DNA of 64,000 bases from positions 1-64,000 of the forward strand of contig CAZFPK010000010.1 in the NCBI GenBank assembly GCA_964521025.1, in the 5' to 3' direction. The position numbers were made by a program, and so were the translations under genes. Within the stretch, counting starts at the first letter, position 1, and each line of letters starts with the position of its first letter. The notes beneath the pieces are model-generated. The model was not told the origin of the DNA, ran no database searches, and saw only the letters and a list, made by a program, of their open reading frames with translations. The DNA comes from DRTC01 sp964521025. GTDB taxonomy: Bacteria > Cloacimonadota > Cloacimonadia > Cloacimonadales > TCS61. Below are positions 45,674 to 53,423 of the stretch, one piece after another.

Positions 45674-45778
45674 GAGGGAGCGCTTTTTCGTGTAGGGGGA
45701 GTACTTTTTTGGAATGGTCGAGTCCTTTTTCGGATCGGGGAAGTGCTTTTTTGAATAGAAGGAGCACTTTTCCCATAC
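45674..45778. repeat. Five tandem 21-base units
   Basis: Units begin at 45674, 45695, 45716, 45737 and 45758, each exactly 21 bases, consensus near GGGGGAGTGCTTTTTTGGAT. Because 21 is a multiple of three, the minus strand reads as a seven-residue repeat of the form K-S-x-x-P-x-x, but no start codon is attached. Confidence 0.8.
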
Positions 45779-45849
45779 TGTTTCGTCAGATTTCAGCCGG
45801 TGAATTTAAGCATAACTATATATATATAAGAACTATATGAGGAGATAAA

Positions 45850-45939
45850 ATAGAAATACTTCTTTCTATAATTGGAACAATAATAACTTGTATTAGTCTT
45901 ATTTATGCAATAATTATAAATAAACTTCATTCAAAATGA
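45850..45939 (+). CDS. Possible 29-residue membrane peptide with ATA start
   Basis: GGAG (45841-45844) is five bases before ATAGAAATACTT; the frame reads IEILLSIIGTIITCISLIYA then IIINKLHSK, one membrane helix. The stop overlaps the next ATG (ATGA). ATA is a very poor start, so an ATG-to-ATA change is likely. Low confidence that it is expressed. Confidence 0.3.
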   Translation: MEILLSIIGTIITCISLIYAIIINKLHSK

Positions 45940-46216
45940 AAAATTTTAACCTTGAACAAGCACGGGAAAATTATCGTCAATCTTTAGAAATATTAACATG
46001 GTTCCAAAAGGTTGATAGAAAAAAATTGAAGATAAATAAATCCTCGAATGCTTGGCTAAAGGTGAATATATTGCCACCGAGTTAGCTAGAAATTCGATCC
46101 GTATGATAAAGCGATTTGAAAAAAAAATTAATATTGATACAATTACTAATTGGCAAAAAGAAGGTAGATTTCATAATGAATCTCAAATGGATGCGTTCAA
46201 GAGACTTCTATATTAA
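45936..46216 (+). pseudogene. Unrecognised small gene with probable frameshift
   Basis: From ATG 45936 one frame reads MKNFNLEQARENYRQSLEIL then WFQKVDRKKLKI before diverging. In another frame LECLAKGEYIATELARNSIR through NWQKEGRFHNESQMDAFKRL continues to the stop at 46216. Both halves look coding (charged, amphipathic), and a slip near 46035 would join them to about 90 residues. No family recognised. Confidence 0.4.
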
Positions 46217-46294
46217 ATTTCCATCTTGTTCCCAAACTCCCTTTTGGGAATACAAACAAAAGCTCCAGCATCATAAATCGACAGGAGAACAATA

Positions 46295-47647
46295 ATGAAA
46301 CCTGTAATCGATGTACATACTCACATTTTCAGTGCTAAAGATATCCCGCTCAAAGGATATTTATTATCGCGGAAATATGAAGGAATTATTATAAAAAATT
46401 TGAGTAAAGTGGTAATTCCATGGATTGCCAGATGCATCAGAAACAAAAAGGAAAATGACAAAAAATTCTTCTCTCGCCTTAAATGCCGGCTCATGATGGA
46501 AATTGTTAAAACTGTGATGGGAAAGGGATATGTTAAATGGGGAGATACTCTTTCCAAAGATGTGGTGATAATTGCCAAAAAGATGATAGAGACATATTCA
46601 GATGACGGTACGGATCTGTTCATTCCTTTAATGATTGATTATGAATACTGGTTCATTAATTCTCCTGATAGACATCTTAAGTGTCAAATAGACTCCTTGT
46701 ATAAGAATATCATTCTTCCCTTCAAAGGTAAAATTCATCCGTTTGTTGCTTTTGATCCTGCCCGGGAATTGGCATTCAGAAAAGAACTCTGTGATCCGGA
46801 TAGTAATAAGGAAAAATACGGTTCATTGCAATTAGTTAAGAATGCTATTGAAAAGTATGGATTCATCGGTGTTAAATTGTATAACTCAATGGGATATAAA
46901 CCTTTTAATAATGCTGATGTCGAAGATAAACGAAAGAAGATTGCCTATCATCAGGATAAATATGTTTTTTCAGGTGAAGAATATGACCAGGTTTTATCCG
47001 AACTATATGATTATTGTATCGATAACGAAGTTCCGATAACTACCCACTGCGGAATGTATGGTATCGAATCGTATCCTGATGCCAGTTTCGATTTTGGGCA
47101 GGCAATTTTCTGGTGTGAAGTTCTCGAACAGGAAAGATATAAGGACCTGCGCTTGAATTTAGCTCATTTTGGCTGGTATGAAAAAGAAGGTTTTGAAGGA
47201 AAAATAACCTGGGTAAAAGACATTTGCTGGATGATGAAACATTATGCTCATCTTTTTGCGGATATATCCTGCCACAAAGTTACAAAAACCAAAAATCTCA
47301 CTAAATTCAAAGAGGATTATAAGAAAATGTGCAAACAATTTCCAATCGTAAAGAAGAGACTTCTTTTTGGAACGGATTGGCAAGTCTTGTTAAAAGAACC
47401 AAATTATAGAAAATTCAAAGAAAATTATGTGGAAGTATTATCAAAAGAAAATAATAATGATAAAGATCATCGATTTAATAATGATGAGATAGAAAACTTC
47501 TTAGGCGGTAATGCTTTGAACTTCCTGGGATTGAAACCGGGAGGAAAGAACCTGGAAAGATTAGAAAAATTCTATAAGAAAAATAAGATCAAAACTCCCA
47601 AATGGTTGACTAAGATCAAATCATCAGGTAATGATGATGTGGTTTAA
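46295..47647 (+). CDS. Amidohydrolase-family (PF04909-like) metal-dependent hydrolase
   Basis: 450 residues. The metal-binding H-x-H is in VIDVHTHIF at the N-terminus; further ligands are His in ITTHCGMYG and LNLAHFGW and Asp in LLFGTDW near residue 360. This is the TIM-barrel plan of amidohydrolase_2 enzymes (decarboxylases and hydrolases). No signal peptide. The long insert after residue 25 and the lysine-rich C-terminus are unusual for the family. ATG follows ACAGGAGAACAAT. Substrate unknown. Confidence 0.85.
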   Translation: MKPVIDVHTHIFSAKDIPLKGYLLSRKYEGIIIKNLSKVVIPWIARCIRNKKENDKKFFSRLKCRLMMEIVKTVMGKGYVKWGDTLSKDVVIIAKKMIETYSDDGTDLFIPLMIDYEYWFINSPDRHLKCQIDSLYKNIILPFKGKIHPFVAFDPARELAFRKELCDPDSNKEKYGSLQLVKNAIEKYGFIGVKLYNSMGYKPFNNADVEDKRKKIAYHQDKYVFSGEEYDQVLSELYDYCIDNEVPITTHCGMYGIESYPDASFDFGQAIFWCEVLEQERYKDLRLNLAHFGWYEKEGFEGKITWVKDICWMMKHYAHLFADISCHKVTKTKNLTKFKEDYKKMCKQFPIVKKRLLFGTDWQVLLKEPNYRKFKENYVEVLSKENNNDKDHRFNNDEIENFLGGNALNFLGLKPGGKNLERLEKFYKKNKIKTPKWLTKIKSSGNDDVV

Positions 47648-47773
47648 ATAGTTTTATCTCACTTTTCGTACTTTTCGTTCCCAAACTTCTATTTGGGAAT
47701 GATTGGTGAGAAAACTCTGTTTTGAATTATCCACTAAGTTAAAAGTTGAAAGGTATGCAACAAGAAATGTCAG

Positions 47774-48310
47774 ATGATGAATACATATATCGCTCTTTTC
47801 AGAGGTATTAATGTCGGAGGAAGAAACCTGCTTCCTATGAAAGATTTGATAAGGATTATGGAAGGTCTCGGTTGCCTGAATGTTCAATCCTATATTCGAA
47901 GCGGTAATGTTGTTTTTCAATTCGAGCAGGGAAATCAGGGTAAAATAGTAGAAAAAATCAGTTCGAAGATATTAGAGCTATTTGAATTCAAACCAAAAAT
48001 TCTCATTTTCGAATCAACAGAACTGGAAGTTGCGGTAAAAAATAATCCGTTTGAGATAAAGGATGGCAAAGCCCTACATTTCTTTTTCCCAGAGCAGATG
48101 CCTGATACTCCCGATTTTAAGGAACTAAATGCTGTTAAATCGGATTCGGAAGAATTCAAACTTTTTGGAAAAGTACTCTACTTGAACGCACCGGGCGGAG
48201 TTGGTCGCTCTAAATTAGCTTCACAAGTCGAAAAAATATTAGGAGTTCCATCAACGGCAAGAAACTGTAATACCGTCAATAAACTTTTGGCAATGGTCAG
48301 GCAAGTTTGA
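47774..48310 (+). CDS. DUF1697 family protein
   Basis: 178 residues with the family start TYIALFRGINVGGRNLLPMKDL, then YIRSGNVVFQ and a C-terminal ARNCNTVNKLLAMV. The biochemical role of DUF1697 is not established. The frame begins with two successive ATGs with a weak ribosome site. A strong terminator follows. 126 bases downstream of the amidohydrolase, possibly co-transcribed. Confidence 0.88.
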   Translation: MMNTYIALFRGINVGGRNLLPMKDLIRIMEGLGCLNVQSYIRSGNVVFQFEQGNQGKIVEKISSKILELFEFKPKILIFESTELEVAVKNNPFEIKDGKALHFFFPEQMPDTPDFKELNAVKSDSEEFKLFGKVLYLNAPGGVGRSKLASQVEKILGVPSTARNCNTVNKLLAMVRQV

Positions 48311-48328
48311 CGCTCACCTCTCAAAAAT

Positions 48329-48362
48329 AAAAAAACTGCCCGATATACCAAGCAGTTTTTCT
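48329..48362 (+). terminator. Rho-independent terminator after the DUF1697 gene
   Basis: AAAAACTGCC...AGCAGTTTTT stem closed around CGATATACCA, followed by CTATC; A-tract on the 5' side and T-tract on the 3' side make it work in both directions. Confidence 0.85.
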
Positions 48363-48374
48363 ATCATATTATGA

Positions 48375-48514
48375 TAATTATTCGATTCGTAAGCGACCTG
48401 TCGCTTTGTAACGAAGTGAAGACGGAAGGGTCGAGTCGAAACGGTAAAATTGACTCTTGTTTCAAGTCGTCGTCACTCGTCAAACACAGTTTGACACCTT
48501 CCTTACAACTCGAT
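48375..48514. repeat. CGACTCG/GACGAGTCG dispersed repeat, copy 2
   Basis: Same block order as 44330-44515 (GAGTCGAAACGG, CTTGTTTCAAGTCGTCGT, GTCAAACACAGTTTGAC, CTTACAACTCGATTC) with more divergence. It ends at the stop of the frameshifted sorting-domain gene. Confidence 0.55.
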
Positions 48515-49808
48515 TCACTTTGTTAAGATCATCTTACCTCTAAATGTATTGTCTCCAACTTTTACGACATACATATAAATACCGGAGATCATATTCTCGG
48601 CATTCCAGGTTTTACTGAAGACCTCATCACTGCAGTAACCATTAAAGATTGTCTGAATTTTCTGACCTTTGGTATTATAGATAGTAACTTTGACATTTGC
48701 CGGTTCAGGCAGATCGAAACTGATTTCTGTTTGTGGATAGAATGGATTCGGGTAATTATGAAGGCTTCCTTCGATGATCGGAACATCGGGATTGTATCCC
48801 GGTTCCGGAATGGTGAGTGAAATCGGTCCAAAGTTATTTGTCACACCGGATTCATCCTTGTTTTCTATCCAGTACCAGTAAGTTTGATTTACATTTACTT
48901 CGCTTTCATCTACGAATGTGTATTCAGTTGGTTCAAAGGATGTTCCTCCTCCGGGAATAAGAGAGGAATTTATCTGGAATGATTCATCGAAGTTTTCATT
49001 GTCCGAACGATAGACATTCCAGCCGATGTTATTTGATTCTGTTTGTGTGGTCCAATTGAGCGTTGGTATTCCGTCATGATAGAAAGCAGTGAAGGACGAG
49101 AGTTCGACCGGTAATGGTTCGTCGTCGGTAAAAAACAAAGGCTAAATCCATGTGTTCATCATAAGGTGGATCAAAAGCAGGAGGATTGATCAAACGAGTC
49201 CATTTCAGATTAATACTATCCCAATAAACCGCATCATCATTAAAATGATCGAGGGAAGTTTTTGCACCATCAAGTTCTGTACTTCCCTGTACTAATGTGA
49301 TAGAAACACTCATCCAATAAATAGTGTTTTCTATTTGGATAAAAGGATCATTAATATTAGTGATATTCATTTGACCAAAATTGTTATGATCATCAGGGAT
49401 TATTAGCGGATTAATCGGATCAGGATCATACCAGCCTTGTAAACCTGTTCCATAATGTCTGCCCGTAAACTCACCTTGTCCGAAATCTCTTTCCCAGAGC
49501 AATTGATCCGGGATACTGTAACCATCCGGTCCATTGGGATTATCGCTATAGATCCGGATATTAATATTGTCTTCTACACCATAAATATCGCTATACGAAG
49601 AACCCCAGAAGTGAATATTCCTGATCGGACCTGTTTCCGTGCATTGCCAGTCATCTGCTAACATTTGCGGACTAGTAATGTTTACATCCCATCCGGTAGG
49701 ATCAGGAAGTTGCGGGAAATGCATTTTATAGTCATCTCCTGGGTCCCAATCTGCCAATAAAACTCCGACGAAAATTGTTAGAATGATCAAAAGAATTTTC
49801 TTTTTCAT
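48515..49808 (-). pseudogene. Type IX-secreted protein with frameshift in an A6 run
   Basis: The upstream frame (start ATG 49808 after GGAGAAATTTATT) has a signal peptide (ILLIILTIFVGVLLA) and the ADW...DDYKMHFPQLPDPTGWDVN...DDWQCTE domain, and runs to DLAFVF before slipping into nonsense that stops at 49074. The downstream frame resumes FFTDDEPLPVELSSF and carries the fibronectin-like and sorting domains to 48515. One extra base in the A6 run (49130-49135, T6 on the coding strand) would restore a single gene of about 431 codons like the intact paralogue at 50300. Decay, slippage switch or assembly error. Confidence 0.8.
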
Positions 49809-49833
49809 AATAAATTTCTCCTTTTTAATGTGT

Positions 49834-50037
49834 TTACAGCGTTTTTTCAAGGTTATATAAATAACCGTATTTTTTTCGATAGTTACGATGGATTCTCATA
49901 CCTCGCTTTCTATGTTTTTCAATATTTCTTGAAATATTCTTCCTGCTTTTCAGGAAGAGATAAATCGAAAAAATTCCACAGGTTAAAATAATTGAGTAAA
50001 GCAAGATATTCCCGAGTTCAATCAATGCATAATTCAT
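49834..50037 (-). CDS. Small single-helix membrane protein with basic tail (67 aa)
   Basis: One membrane helix (about residues 9-29, NILLYSIILTCGIFSIYLFL) followed by a very basic tail (RNIEKHRKRGMRIHRNYRKK) ending YGYLYNLEKTL. A strong AAGGGGGAATA site precedes ATG. No family recognised. Lies just upstream of the frameshifted sorting-domain gene. Similar plan and a shared GYL-x-N tail with 33277-33477. Confidence 0.55.
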   Translation of the reverse strand: MNYALIELGNILLYSIILTCGIFSIYLFLKSRKNISRNIEKHRKRGMRIHRNYRKKYGYLYNLEKTL

Positions 50038-50069
50038 TATTCCCCCTTGATTTTTTTGGGAATGCGAAA

Positions 50070-50290
50070 AACATCGGAATGTTCCCGATTCTTCGAGAGC
50101 TTCCGATTGTTTGGTTTTAAAACTTCAACATTCCAATGATCTGAGGACAATCGAAAGTTAAAATTCGTTCCCACGCAGAAGCATGGGAATGAGGTATTAT
50201 TTCAACAACGCTAGGATTGATTAAAGTTGTCATGGTGAGCGAAGTCGAACCATACAAGGAAATCCTTCGACTCCGCTCAGGATGACATAA
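50070..50290. repeat. Two dispersed repeats between sorting-domain genes
   Basis: 50070-50150 is copy 2 of the ACATCGGAATGTTCCC element seen at 19072. 50228-50288 is a GTCATGGTGAGC...GTCGAA...CTTCGACTCCGCTC...GATGAC inverted element of the type at 40535. Confidence 0.55.
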
Positions 50291-50299
50291 TTACTCATA

Positions 50300-51577
50300 C
50301 TATCTGGTTAAGATCATCTTTCCGGAGAAAGTCTCATCTCCTACTTCGATGACATACATATAAATACCGGAGGTCATATTCTCGGCATTCCAGGTTTTAC
50401 TGAAGATATCATCATTGCAATAACCATTAAAGATCGTCTGAACTTTCTGACCTTTGGTATTATAGATAGTAACTTTGACATTTGCCGGTTCAGGCAGATC
50501 GAAACTGATTTCAGTCGATGTATAGAATGGATTCGGATAGTTACGAATACTTCCTTCGATAACAGGTGCATCGGGATTATCTCCGTTATTATCGGGAATC
50601 ATCAGAGAAATCGGACCATAAGTATTCGTTGCTCCGGATTCATCTCTGTTTTCTATCCAATACCAGTATGTATTATTTACAGTAACATCATTTTCATCGA
50701 TGAAAGTATATTCAGTCGGTTCAAAGGTTGTTCCTGCACCAGGAATTAAGATAGAATTTGCCTGGAAGGAATCGTTCTGGTTTTCAGTTTCGGAACGATA
50801 GACATTCCAGCCGATGTTATTGGATTCGGTTTGTGTGGTCCAATTAAGGGTTGGAGTTCCATCATGATAGAAAGCAGTGAAGGATGAAAGTTCGACAGGA
50901 GTAGGAGGTGCATCACTGGTAATAACAAATGCTTGATCTAATGATTCACTGTTAACAGGATCTCTTAATTCCATCCATCTCATAATTATATCATCCCAAT
51001 AAACTGAATCATCATTCCAATGATCTTGAGTAGTTTTCCAACCAATGTATTCTTCTTGCGTAGGTTGATCGATTTCGATTGAAACATCGAGCCAGTAAAT
51101 AGTACCTTCTTCCTGATAAAAAGGATTAGAAATATCAACAATATTTATCTGGTAATAATTGATATGATCACCCTCAATATAATCACTCGGCGGATCGAAC
51201 CAACCCTGGTTACCTTCTCCATACCAAATGTACGAGAATTGAACTTGAAGAAAATCTTGTTCCCATAGAAGAGCACCAGGTTCACTCCAACCCTGCTGTC
51301 CAACGGGTACATTATCATGGATGCTTAAATGAACTCTGATTATATCGGAATCCAAATCACCTTTCCAGGAAACCCAGATATGTACATCGGTAACTTCCCC
51401 TGATTCAGTGCATTGCCAATCGTCAGCAATTATTTCCGGCCAGGTACAATTTACATCCCAACCATAAGGATCCGGAAGTTGCGGATAATGCATTTTGTAG
51501 TCATCACCTTCATTCCAATCAGCGAATAAAACTCCAACAAAAATCGTCAGACTAATTAAAATAATCGTCTTCTTCAT
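50300..51577 (-). CDS. Type IX-secreted protein, intact member of the local family
   Basis: 425 residues. Signal peptide (IILISLTIFVGVLFA), then an all-beta domain (ADWNEGDDYKMHYPQLPDP, DDWQCTESGEVTDVHIW, IYWLDVSIEID, HWNDDSVYWDD), a fibronectin-like domain (VELSSFTAFYHDGTPTLNW) and the C-terminal sorting domain NYPNPFYTSTEISF...YNTKGQKVQTIFNG...SGIYMYVIEVG. Function of the N-terminal domain is unknown. Good GGAGAAATTATT site. It is the template for judging the damaged copies at 44516 and 48515. Confidence 0.82.
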   Translation of the reverse strand: MKKTIILISLTIFVGVLFADWNEGDDYKMHYPQLPDPYGWDVNCTWPEIIADDWQCTESGEVTDVHIWVSWKGDLDSDIIRVHLSIHDNVPVGQQGWSEPGALLWEQDFLQVQFSYIWYGEGNQGWFDPPSDYIEGDHINYYQINIVDISNPFYQEEGTIYWLDVSIEIDQPTQEEYIGWKTTQDHWNDDSVYWDDIIMRWMELRDPVNSESLDQAFVITSDAPPTPVELSSFTAFYHDGTPTLNWTTQTESNNIGWNVYRSETENQNDSFQANSILIPGAGTTFEPTEYTFIDENDVTVNNTYWYWIENRDESGATNTYGPISLMIPDNNGDNPDAPVIEGSIRNYPNPFYTSTEISFDLPEPANVKVTIYNTKGQKVQTIFNGYCNDDIFSKTWNAENMTSGIYMYVIEVGDETFSGKMILTR

Positions 51578-51889
51578 AATAATTTCTCCTTATTTTTAAG
51601 TTTGCTTGGATTAACATTTCACCGAAATTTTTTACGACATTAACGATCGATTACTTAATTGCGATATTATAGTAAATTGAATAACTGCTATTTTTAATCT
51701 CTAAAAAAGGTTTAAAATATAGATTAGTTTGTTTATTTACGATGGTAAAAACTACAAAACAAACAATGAAATAAATTCATTAATTTGTATCCCCTCCTGA
51801 TATATATTTTGAATTTGTTGACTTACAAATTTGGAAATTTAAAATAAAAAAAATTAACTGGATTTGAAAAGCCAACAAACTCTAATTTC
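51578..51889. other. AT-rich intergenic region between minus-strand genes
   Basis: No gene seen. On the minus strand TACTATAAT (near 51668) could be an extended -10 for the 50300-51577 gene, without a clear -35. Confidence 0.3.
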
Positions 51890-52180
51890 TTAAACTTTTT
51901 TTCCGTTCCTTTTATTTAATGCTTCTCTCAATAATGTAATTAATCCGGCTGTAGCAAAATTGGCGACACCTCCGGGAGTTGCAGATGAGGGAGGATTGGG
52001 AGATAGGAGAACTAATAAGAGCATTTTTGCGGTTCCGGTTGGTTTAGAAATGCCTTCTTCCCAACGCTTAACGGTATTTTCACTTATTCCGAAATAGGTA
52101 GCAAAATCCTTGCGGGTAAAGTGTTTGGCTTCTCTATACTTCTTGATATTTTGAGGAGTGAGAATGAGACTTTCTTTCAT
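51890..52180 (-). CDS. Orphan XRE-family helix-turn-helix regulator
   Basis: 96 residues. The HTH is TPQNIKKYREAKHFTRKDFATYFGISENTVKRWEEG (about residues 8-43), the MqsA/HigA-like arrangement with NTVKRWE recognition helix. The tail holds an odd low-complexity stretch (SPNPPSSATPGGVANF) then a charged helix. No toxin gene is next to it, so it is either a stand-alone regulator or an antitoxin left behind. Good AAAGGATGG site. Confidence 0.75.
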   Translation of the reverse strand: MKESLILTPQNIKKYREAKHFTRKDFATYFGISENTVKRWEEGISKPTGTAKMLLLVLLSPNPPSSATPGGVANFATAGLITLLREALNKRNGKKV

Positions 52181-52491
52181 GATCCATCCTTTCTAATTAA
52201 ATATTTATTAATTAATTCGCTAACAAAAATATTTAATCGTCAAATTATTGTCAAATAATATTTATTTTTTTTAAGTTTATAATAACAAATATTTATAATA
52301 ATAATTAAAAAATAATCGTTTATTTATGCAATTATTTTATGACAATTGTCAATATAAAAATTTTCTTTTTGTATTCGATTTTATAAAAAATATTTTGAAA
52401 AAAACTGCTGCTTTTTCTTTCAAAAATAAATTCTTGACCATGTTAGGTTATATTAGTTATTTGATAATAAAAATGTTTGAGTGGAGAATTA
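52181..52491. other. AT-rich divergent region upstream of nadE
   Basis: An open frame at 52326-52517 is compositional noise. TTGACC near 52434 could be the -35 for nadE but the -10 is unclear. Nothing else seen. Confidence 0.3.
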
Positions 52492-53256
52492 ATGAGAAAA
52501 ATAAACCTTGTGGATGAGATAAACAAGATTGTCGAGTTCATTCAAAACGAATTGAAATCAACGGGACTTTCCAAAATAATTATCGGTTTATCCGGCGGGA
52601 TCGATTCATCCGTAACTGCTGCTCTGTGCGTTCGAGCAATCGGAAAAGAGAATGCATTCGGAGTGATGATGCCGTATCGGAAAAGTCATCCGGAAAGTTT
52701 GTCCGATGCGAAAGAGGTTGCTGAAAAATTAGGAATTAAATTCAAGATCGTCGATATTTCTCCGATGGTGGATTCGTATTTTGATAAATATGAGAATGAA
52801 GCAGATATTTTACGACGAGGAAACCGAATGGCACGCGAGAGAATGTGCATTCTCTATGATCTATCAGCGAAATATAAAGCTCTCGTTGCCGGAACCGGAA
52901 ATAGATCGGAACTTCTGATCGGATATTGTACGCAATACGGAGACAGTGCTTGTGCTTTTGAACCGCTTGGACATTTATACAAAACCGAAGTCAGGGAAAT
53001 GGCAAAACTACTCGATCTGCCGGAAAAAGTGATCGCAAAAAATCCGACTGCCGATCTCTGGGAAAATCAGACCGATGAAGATGAGATGGGAATTTCCTAC
53101 AAAAAGTTAGATGAAATCCTGTATAACTTATTTGACATGAAGTTTGTAAAAGAAGAAATCATAAAATTAGGATTTTCAATTGAAGAGATTGAAAAAGTTG
53201 AGAGAATGTATAAGAATTCCGAATTTAAAAGAAGAATGCCGAAAATGATTAGTTGA
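52492..53256 (+). CDS. nadE: NAD(+) synthase, ammonia-dependent short form
   Basis: 254 residues, no glutaminase domain. Catalyses ATP-dependent amidation of nicotinic acid adenine dinucleotide. PP-loop IIIGLSGGIDSSVTAAL at about residue 30; GTGNRSELLIGYCTQYGDSA and FEPLGHLYKTEVREMAKLL are the NadE signatures, and NPTADLWENQTDEDEMG the late loop. ATG 52492 follows GGAGAATTA. It appears to use free ammonia. Confidence 0.95.
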   Translation: MRKINLVDEINKIVEFIQNELKSTGLSKIIIGLSGGIDSSVTAALCVRAIGKENAFGVMMPYRKSHPESLSDAKEVAEKLGIKFKIVDISPMVDSYFDKYENEADILRRGNRMARERMCILYDLSAKYKALVAGTGNRSELLIGYCTQYGDSACAFEPLGHLYKTEVREMAKLLDLPEKVIAKNPTADLWENQTDEDEMGISYKKLDEILYNLFDMKFVKEEIIKLGFSIEEIEKVERMYKNSEFKRRMPKMIS

Positions 53257-53354
53257 GTATGCACAACCTTAAACTCAAATAGTTTTGTTCTATTTAATGA
53301 ATTGCTTCACTTGACTGACGCTATTTATGAGAATTGTGTCACCTGGTTGTCGAT

Positions 53355-53400
53355 ATTACTGAACTCCATCATCCGGCAGCTGCCGGAGATGAAGTCCAGC
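53355..53400. repeat. TGAACTCCATC dispersed repeat with perfect palindrome, copy 1
   Basis: ACTGAACTCCATCATCCGG then the perfect 16-base palindrome TCCGGCAGCTGCCGGA (53372-53387) and GATGAAGTCCAG. A diverged copy at 60727-60772 has lost half of the palindrome. It sits 5' of the AsmA gene. Confidence 0.65.
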
Positions 53401-53423
53401 CAATAAAATAAATTGGAGACAAA

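Noticed and set aside
45674..45778. CRISPR array
   Set aside because: Units are contiguous with no spacers and no cas genes are nearby.
47654..47920. 88-residue minus-strand frame opposite the DUF1697 start
   Set aside because: Antisense shadow of DUF1697; no ribosome site.
50041..50075. Sigma-54 promoter upstream of the 67-residue protein
   Set aside because: Looked for because of its likeness to 33277-33477, but no GG/GC pair at the right spacing exists.
52326..52517. 63-residue plus-strand open frame before nadE
   Set aside because: Overlaps the nadE start in another frame; Phe/Lys-rich composition follows from AT content.
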